In this document: positions 22,753 through 31,430 of the stretch, in pieces
Position numbering within the stretch: position 1 is the stretch's first letter
Layout: each line of letters starts with the position of its first letter
NCBI GenBank assembly: GCA_036278875.1
Contig: DASUKF010000017.1
Coordinates: 1 to 38,059 of the forward strand
DNA length: 38,059 nt
Reading direction: 5' to 3'
From: JANWLD01 sp036278875
Lineage (GTDB): Bacteria; Patescibacteriota; Saccharimonadia; Saccharimonadales; 2-12-FULL-41-12
The notes under the pieces: model-generated
Told to the model about the DNA's origin: nothing
Seen by the model: the letters and a program-made list of their open reading frames with translations, nothing else
Database searches by the model: none
Position numbers and translations under genes: made by a program

Positions 22753-24662
22753 TGGCTTTGTTTAAGAAAAAAAATGTCCCTCAGGACCCTACCGCAGTAG
22801 CGGAAGCCCAGCGCGTGCGTGAAGAGCAGGAAGTAGCCCAGGCATTCCAGAAGGGTGTAACCGCACTAAGGGATTTCATAGCTCCAAGCTCTATAGAATA
22901 CAGTGGCACCCATTTTCAGATAGGCACCCGCTATGCCCGCACCTATTATGTCTATGGTTATCCGCGCCAACTCTCAACGGGGTGGATAAGCAGCCTGGTC
23001 AACCTGGACGAAATAATCGATCTAAGCCTTTATATCTATCCTGTGGAGAGTAAGATAGTGCTTGATAACCTGCGCAAAAAAGTCGCTCAATTGGAAGCTG
23101 GCATCCAGATAGATACCGAGAAAGGCCGGGTGCGCGACCCGGCCAAGCAGAGCGCCATACAGGATGCGGAAGAAATGCGCGACAAACTCCAGGTAGGCGA
23201 GGAAAGATTCTTCCGTTTAGGTATATATTTCACCGTCTACGGCGGGTCTATGGATGAGCTGGATTTTATTTCTCATAAGATTGAATCCATTCTGGGCCAG
23301 CAGCTGGTTTACTCCAAGCCCGCAAGTTCTCAGCAGGAACAGGGACTCAACAGCAATCTGCCCCAGTTCAGCGACCAGCTTCAAATACGGCGCAATATGA
23401 ATACGGGCGCTATCAGTACCAGTTTTCCTTTTACCAGCGCCGACCTTAGCCAGGAAAACGGTATTCTTTACGGTATAAATATGCACAATTCCGGCCTAGT
23501 CATATTTGACAGGTTCACTTTGGAAAACGGTAATGCCGTAGTCTTCGCAAAGTCCGGTGCCGGCAAGAGCTTCGCCGTTAAGCTCGAAGCCCTCAGAAGC
23601 ATGATGATGGGAACGGAGATATTCATAATCGACCCCGAAAACGAGTATGAAAGGATGTGCGAGGCAGTAGGCGGAGCATATGTCCGGCTAAGTTTGAATT
23701 CTGCTGCCCGGGTTAATCCGTTCGATCTGCCACAGGTAGTAGATACCGAAGAGGCTGACAACGCCCTTAGGAGCAACCTAATAACCCTGCATGGCTTGCT
23801 CAGGCTGATGATGGGCGGAGCGGCATCGCAGGCAAGCGGGGGAGCCGTATCGAGCTCGATGAACGCCTCGGAAGAAGCGGATTTGGACGCTGCCTTGATA
23901 GAAACTTATGCAAAAGTAGGTATAACCAACGACCCGCTTACCCATACCTCGGCTCCGCCTACCGTTAACGACCTCTATGACACACTGCTTCATATGGGCG
24001 GCAGCGGTCCGGCGCTGGCACAACGTCTGCGAAAATACACTTCCGGTACTTTTGCCGGGATATTCTCTCAACAGAGCAATATAAATATCAATAATCCTAT
24101 GGTCGTATTCAACATCCGCGACCTCGAGGACGAACTCAGGCCTGTCGCTATGTATATAGTGCTTAACTACATCTGGAATAAGACCAAGAGCGACAAGAAA
24201 AAGCGCATACTGGTCATAGACGAGGCCTGGCAGCTGATGAAGTACGAGGATAGTGCCAACTTCATGTTCTCGCTTGCCAAAAGGGCCCGCAAATACAACC
24301 TCGGAATCACTACGATATCCCAGGACGTTGAAGACTTCATGGGCTCCAGGCTAGGGCGCGCCATAGTAGCAAACTCTTCCATGCAGTTACTACTCAAACA
24401 ATCGCCATCCGCTGTGGATGTGCTTGCCGACGTGTTCAAGCTCACCAGCGAGGAAAGAAAACGATTAAGCAGTTTTCCTATAGGACAGGGATTATTCTTC
24501 GCCGGGCAGAATCACGTGCACCTGAACATCGTCGCAAGTCCGCAGGAACAAAGCCTGATCACAACCAATCCGGAGGAGTTAAAGCAACTGGAGGAAAGCG
24601 GGGAACTCGATGACCTGCAGGGAACCATAGACTTGGAGAACCGTTTGGCGCCAGGGTTATGA
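22752..24662 (+). CDS. virB4: VirB4-family type IV secretion ATPase
   Basis: The 636-residue product powers assembly or transport in type IV secretion. The N-terminal half (about 30-235) has the CagE/TrbE/VirB-like domain (IEYSGTHFQIGTRYARTYYV, RFFRLGIYFTVYG). The ATPase half has Walker A FAKSGAGKSFAVK with Lys272, an EMIF-type strand EIFIIDPENEYERM, Walker B RILVIDEAWQLM with Asp490 and Glu491, and the C-terminal ITTISQDVEDFM and LLKQSP motifs typical of VirB4/TraC. It is complete, not split, despite the separate TraC-like gene before it. It is the strongest evidence that the locus is a secretion or pilus machine. Confidence 0.95.
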   Translation: MALFKKKNVPQDPTAVAEAQRVREEQEVAQAFQKGVTALRDFIAPSSIEYSGTHFQIGTRYARTYYVYGYPRQLSTGWISSLVNLDEIIDLSLYIYPVESKIVLDNLRKKVAQLEAGIQIDTEKGRVRDPAKQSAIQDAEEMRDKLQVGEERFFRLGIYFTVYGGSMDELDFISHKIESILGQQLVYSKPASSQQEQGLNSNLPQFSDQLQIRRNMNTGAISTSFPFTSADLSQENGILYGINMHNSGLVIFDRFTLENGNAVVFAKSGAGKSFAVKLEALRSMMMGTEIFIIDPENEYERMCEAVGGAYVRLSLNSAARVNPFDLPQVVDTEEADNALRSNLITLHGLLRLMMGGAASQASGGAVSSSMNASEEADLDAALIETYAKVGITNDPLTHTSAPPTVNDLYDTLLHMGGSGPALAQRLRKYTSGTFAGIFSQQSNININNPMVVFNIRDLEDELRPVAMYIVLNYIWNKTKSDKKKRILVIDEAWQLMKYEDSANFMFSLAKRARKYNLGITTISQDVEDFMGSRLGRAIVANSSMQLLLKQSPSAVDVLADVFKLTSEERKRLSSFPIGQGLFFAGQNHVHLNIVASPQEQSLITTNPEELKQLEESGELDDLQGTIDLENRLAPGL

Positions 24663-24674
24663 GGCTAAAAGAAC

Positions 24675-27632
24675 ATGGCAACGAAAACACCCGTTGATCC
24701 CAGAGACAGTCTGCATGGTGAGGATGAGGTAAAGCCGAGGTTCGGTCCCGGCAGTGACGATGCCGTAGCATCAGGCGACTCTTCAGACCCGAGAGGTCTT
24801 GATAACGCAGGGGCCGGCAAATCGTCCGACCCCAGAGGTGAAAAATCCATAGCCGCCGGTGACCTTGATGAAGCTGAAGGGCGCGGCGGCGTAGGCTCAA
24901 GGGGCGGCGTGGATTCGGCGGAAGCCGGCGCAACGGATCAGCTGGGGAAAGGCTTTACCGGCGGGGCAGCAATCGCAGGCGGACAGCTCGGCAGAGCCAT
25001 GGCTCTCCTGGCCAGGAATAAGCGCAAAACCGCAGGTGGAGCTCTTGGCGGGTTTATAATAGCCTCTCTCTTATTGCTCTTCATGACTGCGCAGGGCCCG
25101 CTGGAGCTGGTGCATCTTGGCGAAATATTACAAAAAAACTTTAGAGGTCAGCAAAGCGCCTCGTCTTCAAGATTTAATAAACTTTTCCGGAATGGAGTAT
25201 ACCGCTTTGCAAAAACCGGAGAAGTAGGGGAAACACGAGTGGGCCGCTGGGGGAGCAAATATGTTCATCAAGCGCTTGATGAGCTGAAGGGCCAAGGTAT
25301 CGAATTTAAGGAAAGAACCGCGCTTGGCAGATTTAAAGCAATTGAGATAGACACCGCTAATCCCGACTCCCCTTACTCGGGAATGTCGGACGGTGAAATA
25401 AGGGCTGATTTAAACTTGCCGGATAACCCCGAGCTGCTGCAAAGAGAGGGAAGCAAAGTTATCGTTAACGTGGAGCCGACAAGCGTAAAAAACCTAAAGC
25501 TTCAGCGCATGTTGTCAAAAACTCTTTTCAGATCTTTAGAAAAAGGTACGATTACGACCGCCATGCTCGTTAGGTGGTTTGGTAAGTTTTTTGGGATACC
25601 CGACATGTTTCACCCTATACATCGTAAAGCTGTCGCGTCGCTGGAAAAACTCATCCAAAAATTCGGTAACGAAGAAGGCAGCGTACAGGCAGAGGAGGAA
25701 AGAAGCCAGCCCAGGGAAGGCTTTATTAAAAATAAATTCGGTTCTGCCCAAGACAGCTTGAGAGACAAGCTTGGCGGCAAAGAAGACCTTTTGTCCAAAG
25801 GTCTTATAGCGACAGGTGTGATGTGCCTGGTAAGAGGGACGGCGGACGAGGTGGTCAAAGTTAATGAGGGAGTTGTCACAGCCTCTGAACTTAACGCGGT
25901 TGATAAGATTGCCGTGGGCTCACAGGTCGAATACGGCCAAGATATTTCTCTGGAGCAGGCAGGGGCTATAAAAAACAGCTTCAAAGACAAAAAGGGCCAT
26001 ACCATATGGGAAGGCAAGGCTTTAGACGCTACCGCTCATGACGGCAAGGGAACCGGAAAGGATATTCCTTCCGGCTACTCCCAGGCGTTTTCGCCGGCAA
26101 CAACAGTGAAAAATATCAAGGATGCAATATCGCTTAAGGTACATACTCCTGCAGGTAATATCGACTTCGGCGGTCTAGCGTGCAGCACTCCCGGTTTAAT
26201 AGCCCAGGCGGTTTTTAACCTGGCACTGCTTGTGGCCGCAGCACCCACGGACGGCGCGACACTGGCTGTTTATACGGGCGAGCAGGGTCTTTCCGCAGGA
26301 GCCTATGCGGGAGCGGCTTATTTCCTACAAAAAGTGTTTGTCAAACTTTTGGCAAGCGACGCCGTAGTGCCGGCCGTATCCCGCGGCCCCCTGGGAGGAA
26401 ATATATTAGCTTATGGAGCCAGAGCCGCCGCAAATATGTCCGCCCGGGCCCGCGGGGGAGTCGAGCTTGCCGGCAGTTTTGCTACCGTGATGGATAAGGA
26501 CCTTGAACAACAAGACCAAGCAGAATTTCAATCCAAGAGCCTTTTCGCCAGAATGTTTGATGTTAACGATTACAGGTCACTAGCATCTGTTTCAATAGAC
26601 GGGATGAGCGGCAGCCCGGCCCAAGAGATATCAAGTATAGCAAGCAGCTTGACTAATTTCGGCGGGATGTTTTCAAAACTGTTTTCGTCGCTTATTCCTC
26701 AGGCCCACGCTGCTCAGCCCGATTATAAATGGGCATTCCCGCGCTACGGAATCCCTAACAGTATTTTAAACGACCCGGCTTTTCAGGACCCGTACGACAA
26801 CGCCGATAAAGTCGCGAAGATACTGGATAAAAACGATGATTATATTGACAGGGCAGAAAGGTGTTTCGGCGTTGATATAGCAAAAGACTCGGGTGTTTGG
26901 GATGTAAAGATTACCGATAAAGACGTCAACCCTAATTCTGACGAATACATTGACTCTAATTGCGACCATACTGGGGACAAAAATTGGCGGAGAGTGATTT
27001 TGTTTGTTTTTGATACACGGCTCACCGATGCAGTAGCATGCTATGAAGGCGACGATGATGCATGCGACAGACAAGCCATTAATCCGGGTGAAAGTACGGG
27101 ATCGGGGTCTTCTACGACCAGCGAAACCGCCGGAGAAACTTTTGACTCGAGTAAATTGTATGAATCTTCAGTAAGCATCGCTTGTGCGCCCGGAACCAAA
27201 GATTTAGGGGTACAAGATGGCTATCATGAAGGAAAGAAAATCAAAATAAGGGTCTGCGGCATTCTGGGTGTGCCGGAAACGGGAGGCACATCTTCGGTTC
27301 CGGGCGCAAACGGAAAGCTTGTGATGAACTCCCTTGTATCGGGAGCCGTAGTCAAAATGTTCAAAGACGCGAAAGATGCAGGGATAAGCCCTATAGAAGT
27401 GTCAGAAGGGTTCAGGACTATGGCTGAGCAAACTCACTTGTATGAATGCAAGCCCGGCTGCGGCGTCGGTAATAACCCCGTTGCCACACCTGGAACTTCT
27501 AATCACCAGATGGGGCTTGCTATGGATGTAGACGGGGCTATGCAAGCATGGATGATTGACCATGGGCAAAAATACGGCTTTAAATGGTTTGGACCGGGTG
27601 ATTCCGTACACTTTTCACCGGATGGGAGTTAG
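24675..27632 (+). CDS. Large membrane protein ending in an M15 D,D-carboxypeptidase (VanY-like) domain
   Basis: The 985-residue product has an acidic, Gly-rich N-terminus with two SSDPRG copies (residues 36-54), one transmembrane helix (about 121-139), a long region of unknown fold with further hydrophobic stretches (about 500-560) and a C-terminal M15 domain (about 865-985): ISPIEVSEGFRTMAEQ, zinc ligands His944 and Asp951 in SNHQMGLAMDVDG, and His979 in DSVHFSPDG. M15 peptidases trim peptidoglycan stem peptides. The Asp/Glu/Cys-rich 700-860 region has no known match to me. TAG of this gene touches the next ATG, so it is in the T4SS operon. It may open the wall of the cell itself or of a host. 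Confidence 0.82.
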   Translation: MATKTPVDPRDSLHGEDEVKPRFGPGSDDAVASGDSSDPRGLDNAGAGKSSDPRGEKSIAAGDLDEAEGRGGVGSRGGVDSAEAGATDQLGKGFTGGAAIAGGQLGRAMALLARNKRKTAGGALGGFIIASLLLLFMTAQGPLELVHLGEILQKNFRGQQSASSSRFNKLFRNGVYRFAKTGEVGETRVGRWGSKYVHQALDELKGQGIEFKERTALGRFKAIEIDTANPDSPYSGMSDGEIRADLNLPDNPELLQREGSKVIVNVEPTSVKNLKLQRMLSKTLFRSLEKGTITTAMLVRWFGKFFGIPDMFHPIHRKAVASLEKLIQKFGNEEGSVQAEEERSQPREGFIKNKFGSAQDSLRDKLGGKEDLLSKGLIATGVMCLVRGTADEVVKVNEGVVTASELNAVDKIAVGSQVEYGQDISLEQAGAIKNSFKDKKGHTIWEGKALDATAHDGKGTGKDIPSGYSQAFSPATTVKNIKDAISLKVHTPAGNIDFGGLACSTPGLIAQAVFNLALLVAAAPTDGATLAVYTGEQGLSAGAYAGAAYFLQKVFVKLLASDAVVPAVSRGPLGGNILAYGARAAANMSARARGGVELAGSFATVMDKDLEQQDQAEFQSKSLFARMFDVNDYRSLASVSIDGMSGSPAQEISSIASSLTNFGGMFSKLFSSLIPQAHAAQPDYKWAFPRYGIPNSILNDPAFQDPYDNADKVAKILDKNDDYIDRAERCFGVDIAKDSGVWDVKITDKDVNPNSDEYIDSNCDHTGDKNWRRVILFVFDTRLTDAVACYEGDDDACDRQAINPGESTGSGSSTTSETAGETFDSSKLYESSVSIACAPGTKDLGVQDGYHEGKKIKIRVCGILGVPETGGTSSVPGANGKLVMNSLVSGAVVKMFKDAKDAGISPIEVSEGFRTMAEQTHLYECKPGCGVGNNPVATPGTSNHQMGLAMDVDGAMQAWMIDHGQKYGFKWFGPGDSVHFSPDGS

Positions 27633-30113
27633 ATGAGAAAGTTTGTGCCATCGATATCCTTTGAAAGAATAGGCGTAGTACTAACCTTGATACTGTTTTG
27701 TTTTTCGCAGTCCACGGCTGTTGTTTCAGCTATTTCCACTGAGCAAAAAAGCGTTTATGACCGCAGTTCGCTTTACTATGATGTAGGCAGCTGTGCACCC
27801 GAAGAATCAGGATCCGACGGCGGCGCAACACCCTCGACTACCGGAGAGACCACGGGCCCGCCCAAAGCAGTTCAGAAAGTTGTGTGGAATGTGCTAACAT
27901 CCGGCGGTATAGATGAGATACACACTGCCGCAATAATGGGTAGTATCGACAACGAGGGCGCATGGCACCCGATGAATGTCGGATACTTCCCCAATAACTT
28001 TGACGGCAAAGATCCTAGCGTACCAAAAGCAGTTAATGAAGGTTATGGACTGATAGGTTGGACCCCGGGTACTAATTTGTTAGAAGATATGAAAAAACTT
28101 GGCCTCAAGGACGAAAAACCATACACGGCCGAAACCCAGGCGAAAGTTATCGTAGGATACCTGCAAAAAGAAAATAAAACGGGCCGGTATTCAAACAGTG
28201 ATGTGCGCGCGTTTTTAAATGCAAAGACACTAAGTGCGGCCTCCAAGGCCTGGATTGGAGGCCCTGGGTATGGGTTTGAAAGGCCTGCGGACAATGGGCC
28301 TAGTGCTCAACAAGAACGTCTGCAATCGGCCAAAGAGATGCTCCGCAAGTTCAAGGGCAGCACGGGTGTCGCGCCGGCAACTACTGCGACTGGCGGAGGG
28401 GGCGGTGTCTGTTGTTCAAGTTCGGGCGGCGGAAGCGCCTCAAGCGGTCCCGTTGTTTTGACGGGAAAAACGAATGCCGAAAAAATCTTTAATTATCTGA
28501 TAGATTATGCAGATTTGACAGATAAACAGGCGGCAGGTGCCGTCGGAGCCATGATGCTTGAATCAGGCGGCAACACGCTGAATATCGACCCGACGGCAGA
28601 AAACCCCAGCTCACATGCTTATGGAATCGCACAGTGGCTAGGCAGTAGAAAAACCGGGCTTATAAATTTTGCCAATAAGCAAGAGGGCGACAAGTCAGAC
28701 CTGGTAATCCAAGTCCAGTATCTAAAACAAGAGATGGAATCCAATATAAACGGCTACGTAAACAACGATTTTAAAAAACAAAGGAGCCTTTCGGACGCGG
28801 TTAAATATTGGACCGATAACTTTGAGGGTCTTTCGGGCGATGCAAGCCAGCAGCTATATAGCGATCGCATTACCAACGCCAGAATACTTTTAAATAGCGT
28901 TAATGGAGGCGACGCCAGTACCGGTGATTCTATATCGTCGACACCGGCGACCGCTTCCGGCAGCTGTTCTTGCCCAAGCCCGTCGGCCAGTGGAAAAACC
29001 GTAGTTATAGACCCCGGGCACGGACCGACCAAAACTACCGTCGATTCGGCCACAGGCCTTACTATGCAAGAAAGTGACAACCAGCCGGAGGGGCATGATG
29101 TGTGGCAGGTCGCAAATAAAATCAAAGATGACCTGTCAAAGGACGGCTATAACATAATATTAACCAAGAAAACAGAAGACGATAATGTTACTTTCAGACA
29201 ACGGGCACAAGTAGCCGACAACAATAACGCTGCGCTTGCCTTGAGCATACACGGAGACTCGACCTTGCCCGACCCCGGCGAAATATTTGTCCAGAAAGTA
29301 GGATTATATAGAGGCTCAGGCAGCAACAAGACCGTTTTCAAGGATGATGAAGTAGCTAAAAAAAGCCAGCAATATGCCCAGGTATTCAAAGAGGAAAGAC
29401 AAAAGGCAGAGGGCGGCAACATAGTAATAAAGGATAACTCTTTTAACGGGCGGGCGGGTCTGGAACCCGGCAATATCCCTATGGTACAGCTGTTTTCTAA
29501 AACTCCCTGGGTATATAACGAAAAGAAAATGCCTTTCAATAATGACAAATATGCAGAAGGCCTGGAAAACGGCATAAAGAAGGCTTTGGGCTCAGGCGGA
29601 GCCGATGAGCCTTCGGCCGGCGGCTGCACTGACGGCGCAGTTCCCGGAGATCTTCTGAAAACAGTTAAGAATTACGCCTGGCCTAATTATTCGGAAACAA
29701 AATCCGATCCCGTACCGGCATATAAAAGCGCTATCGATAAGGCCCAGAACCAAGGTCAATACGTAGGACAGATATATACTGATTGTGGAGGTTTTGTAAC
29801 CAGGGCAATGATTGATTCGGGCTTTGAACCTAATTATAACTACGGCGGCAAGCTAAGCGACGGTGCAGGAAATACTGTGAATCAAGAGCAGTGGCTAAAA
29901 GCTAACTGGCAAAAAATAAGCGTGTCTGATACTAACGACTTGCAGCCGGGCGATGTAGCCATTTCAAATACTGTAGCGGACCATACATATATGTATGTGG
30001 GCCATATAGACGGATTTAACGGGGCTTTTGCCTCAGCCAGCCAAGGGTCCAGGGCGCCTATGGCAAGTAGCGCATGGCTTCTAACTTCTTTTGACTGGTA
30101 TAGGAAAAAATAA
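27633..30113 (+). CDS. Four-domain secreted peptidoglycan hydrolase (two lysozyme-like, amidase_3, NlpC/P60-like)
   Basis: The 826-residue product has an N-terminal signal or anchor (residues 12-34). Two phage-tail-lysozyme-like domains follow (about 85-225 with Glu108 in SIDNEGAWHP; about 275-425 with Glu310 in MMLESGGN and SHAYGIAQWLGSR). Then comes a zinc amidase_3 domain (about 455-650) with His463 in VVIDPGHG, Glu480, His540 in LSIHGD and Glu630 in TPWVYNEKK, all ligands kept. The last domain (about 680-826) is NlpC/P60- or CHAP-like with Cys718 (TDCGGFVTR) and His784 (DHTYMYVGHI). Ser/Gly linkers and a CC pair separate them. In T4SS it would play the VirB1 role; the number of activities is exceptional. 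Confidence 0.9.
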   Translation: MRKFVPSISFERIGVVLTLILFCFSQSTAVVSAISTEQKSVYDRSSLYYDVGSCAPEESGSDGGATPSTTGETTGPPKAVQKVVWNVLTSGGIDEIHTAAIMGSIDNEGAWHPMNVGYFPNNFDGKDPSVPKAVNEGYGLIGWTPGTNLLEDMKKLGLKDEKPYTAETQAKVIVGYLQKENKTGRYSNSDVRAFLNAKTLSAASKAWIGGPGYGFERPADNGPSAQQERLQSAKEMLRKFKGSTGVAPATTATGGGGGVCCSSSGGGSASSGPVVLTGKTNAEKIFNYLIDYADLTDKQAAGAVGAMMLESGGNTLNIDPTAENPSSHAYGIAQWLGSRKTGLINFANKQEGDKSDLVIQVQYLKQEMESNINGYVNNDFKKQRSLSDAVKYWTDNFEGLSGDASQQLYSDRITNARILLNSVNGGDASTGDSISSTPATASGSCSCPSPSASGKTVVIDPGHGPTKTTVDSATGLTMQESDNQPEGHDVWQVANKIKDDLSKDGYNIILTKKTEDDNVTFRQRAQVADNNNAALALSIHGDSTLPDPGEIFVQKVGLYRGSGSNKTVFKDDEVAKKSQQYAQVFKEERQKAEGGNIVIKDNSFNGRAGLEPGNIPMVQLFSKTPWVYNEKKMPFNNDKYAEGLENGIKKALGSGGADEPSAGGCTDGAVPGDLLKTVKNYAWPNYSETKSDPVPAYKSAIDKAQNQGQYVGQIYTDCGGFVTRAMIDSGFEPNYNYGGKLSDGAGNTVNQEQWLKANWQKISVSDTNDLQPGDVAISNTVADHTYMYVGHIDGFNGAFASASQGSRAPMASSAWLLTSFDWYRKK

Positions 30114-30117
30114 GGCG

Positions 30118-30765
30118 ATGGAAAAAATCAAACAAATTACTTCTGCACAGTGGCTCTTTTTAATAAGCCTGGCTGTGGTAATTTTCGTTGTTTACAACAT
30201 AGTGCTGGCATTCACGCGCATAGGCGAAATAAAAACCGAGATAAATGTAGTCCCTCAAGATGCAAAAGTAACTATAAACGACAAGCCCTCTTCTAGCGGC
30301 AGCGTATACCTGGCTGCAGGGGAATACACTTTTTCTGCTGCGGCTGAAGGGTGGGAAACAGACACGCAAAAGATAAATATTAATAAAGATCGACACGAGG
30401 TTTATCTATTACCCGGCCCAACGTCCGAAGAAGCAAAAAACTGGCTAAAAAATAACCCTGATGTCCAAGCAGAAAGAGAGGCGTTTGGCGGGAAAAAATT
30501 TGATGCGCAAAACCAAAAAGCCGCGGAACAAAATCCCATATTGCAGTATTTGCCCTACACTTCCGAGTCCCCGCCCTTTACGATTAATTATGGCCCGTCA
30601 AAAGAACGCAAAGGTGATATATATTTACTTATAAATGATGCCTCGCCTAATGGCAGACAGGCCGCCCTTGACTGGATTAGGAGCCAGGGCCAAGACCCGA
30701 CAGATATGCAAATTATTTTTGCGGGTTTCGATAATCCGCTTGGCAAAGGAGTAGAAAGATACTGA
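30118..30765 (+). CDS. Membrane-anchored protein with PEGA-like domain
   Basis: The product has 215 residues from ATG 30118, four bases after the previous stop; a longer frame from 30091 overlaps that gene and is rejected. One N-terminal helix (about residues 10-31) is followed by a PEGA-like beta domain (EINVVPQDAKVTINDKP, then VYLAAGEYTFSAAAEGWET) and a helical plus mixed C-terminal part (about 105-215) I do not recognise (GDIYLLINDASPNGRQAALDW). PEGA domains are found on surface proteins and are thought to bind wall or protein partners. It is in the T4SS operon and overlaps the next start by one base (TGATG). Confidence 0.75.
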   Translation: MEKIKQITSAQWLFLISLAVVIFVVYNIVLAFTRIGEIKTEINVVPQDAKVTINDKPSSSGSVYLAAGEYTFSAAAEGWETDTQKININKDRHEVYLLPGPTSEEAKNWLKNNPDVQAEREAFGGKKFDAQNQKAAEQNPILQYLPYTSESPPFTINYGPSKERKGDIYLLINDASPNGRQAALDWIRSQGQDPTDMQIIFAGFDNPLGKGVERY

Positions 30766-31430
30766 TGAATAATAGAAAGCTTCTGCTATTCTTGTCGGGC
30801 CTAATCTTGATGGTTCTGGCCTGGTTTGGTATTAATTACTATCTTTCTCTTAGGGCTCTTACTATAAACTTTGAAAATATAAATTCCGTTTCTGTTTTTA
30901 GCGCCAAAAAATTGGATGATACAAGAAACGAAAAACCGGTGAAAATCATTAACGGCTCAGGCCAGGAAATAAAATTAAAAAAGGGCAGTTATATTTTGCA
31001 ATATGATGCCAAAACCAACTACCGGGATTACTTTGTGAATATAAATTTAACCGACAAACACCAGGTTGTTAATTTGTCTCCGGAGTATTCAGACGAATAC
31101 TTAAGCAGCTTGCTGGACGGTGAGCTAACAAGTATTAAAACAGCTATCTTAACAGAATATCCGAAGGTTAAGCGGCTTTATGAGATACAGAGGGGGAGGC
31201 TGTATAAAAAGGGTGACTGGTATGGGACAACTCTGACATACAAGGGAAGCTTTGAGGGCGCAAATTTATTTAGAACCGACACATTAAGGGTTGTTTTGGA
31301 GAAGAAAGATGGTAAATGGACCGTCAGAACCAACCCCCCCAATATTCTGCTGAGCAAGTATGATTATCCGGACATACCGATAGATATTCTTCGAAATGTG
31401 AACGGTCTGCCGACTAGTCCAGCGGGATGA
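30765..31430 (+). CDS. Membrane-anchored protein related to the preceding PEGA-like protein
   Basis: The 221-residue product has one N-terminal helix (about residues 6-27) and a beta-rich segment (30-105) with IKLKKGSYILQYDAKTNYRDY resembling the PEGA turn of the preceding gene, then a domain of about 110 residues ending with DGKWTVRTNPPNILLSKYDYP, a NTF2/VirB8-like outline that I cannot confirm. If it were VirB8-like it would be an assembly factor of the system. It is the last gene of the rightward operon and overlaps the 3' end of recF by 17 bases, with no terminator between. Confidence 0.68.
   Translation: MNNRKLLLFLSGLILMVLAWFGINYYLSLRALTINFENINSVSVFSAKKLDDTRNEKPVKIINGSGQEIKLKKGSYILQYDAKTNYRDYFVNINLTDKHQVVNLSPEYSDEYLSSLLDGELTSIKTAILTEYPKVKRLYEIQRGRLYKKGDWYGTTLTYKGSFEGANLFRTDTLRVVLEKKDGKWTVRTNPPNILLSKYDYPDIPIDILRNVNGLPTSPAG

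Noticed and set aside
22752..24662. VirB4 as a frameshifted or split gene with 21874-22752
   Set aside because: The 636-residue protein has its own N-terminal domain and all ATPase motifs; the shorter upstream gene is a separate TraC-like partner.
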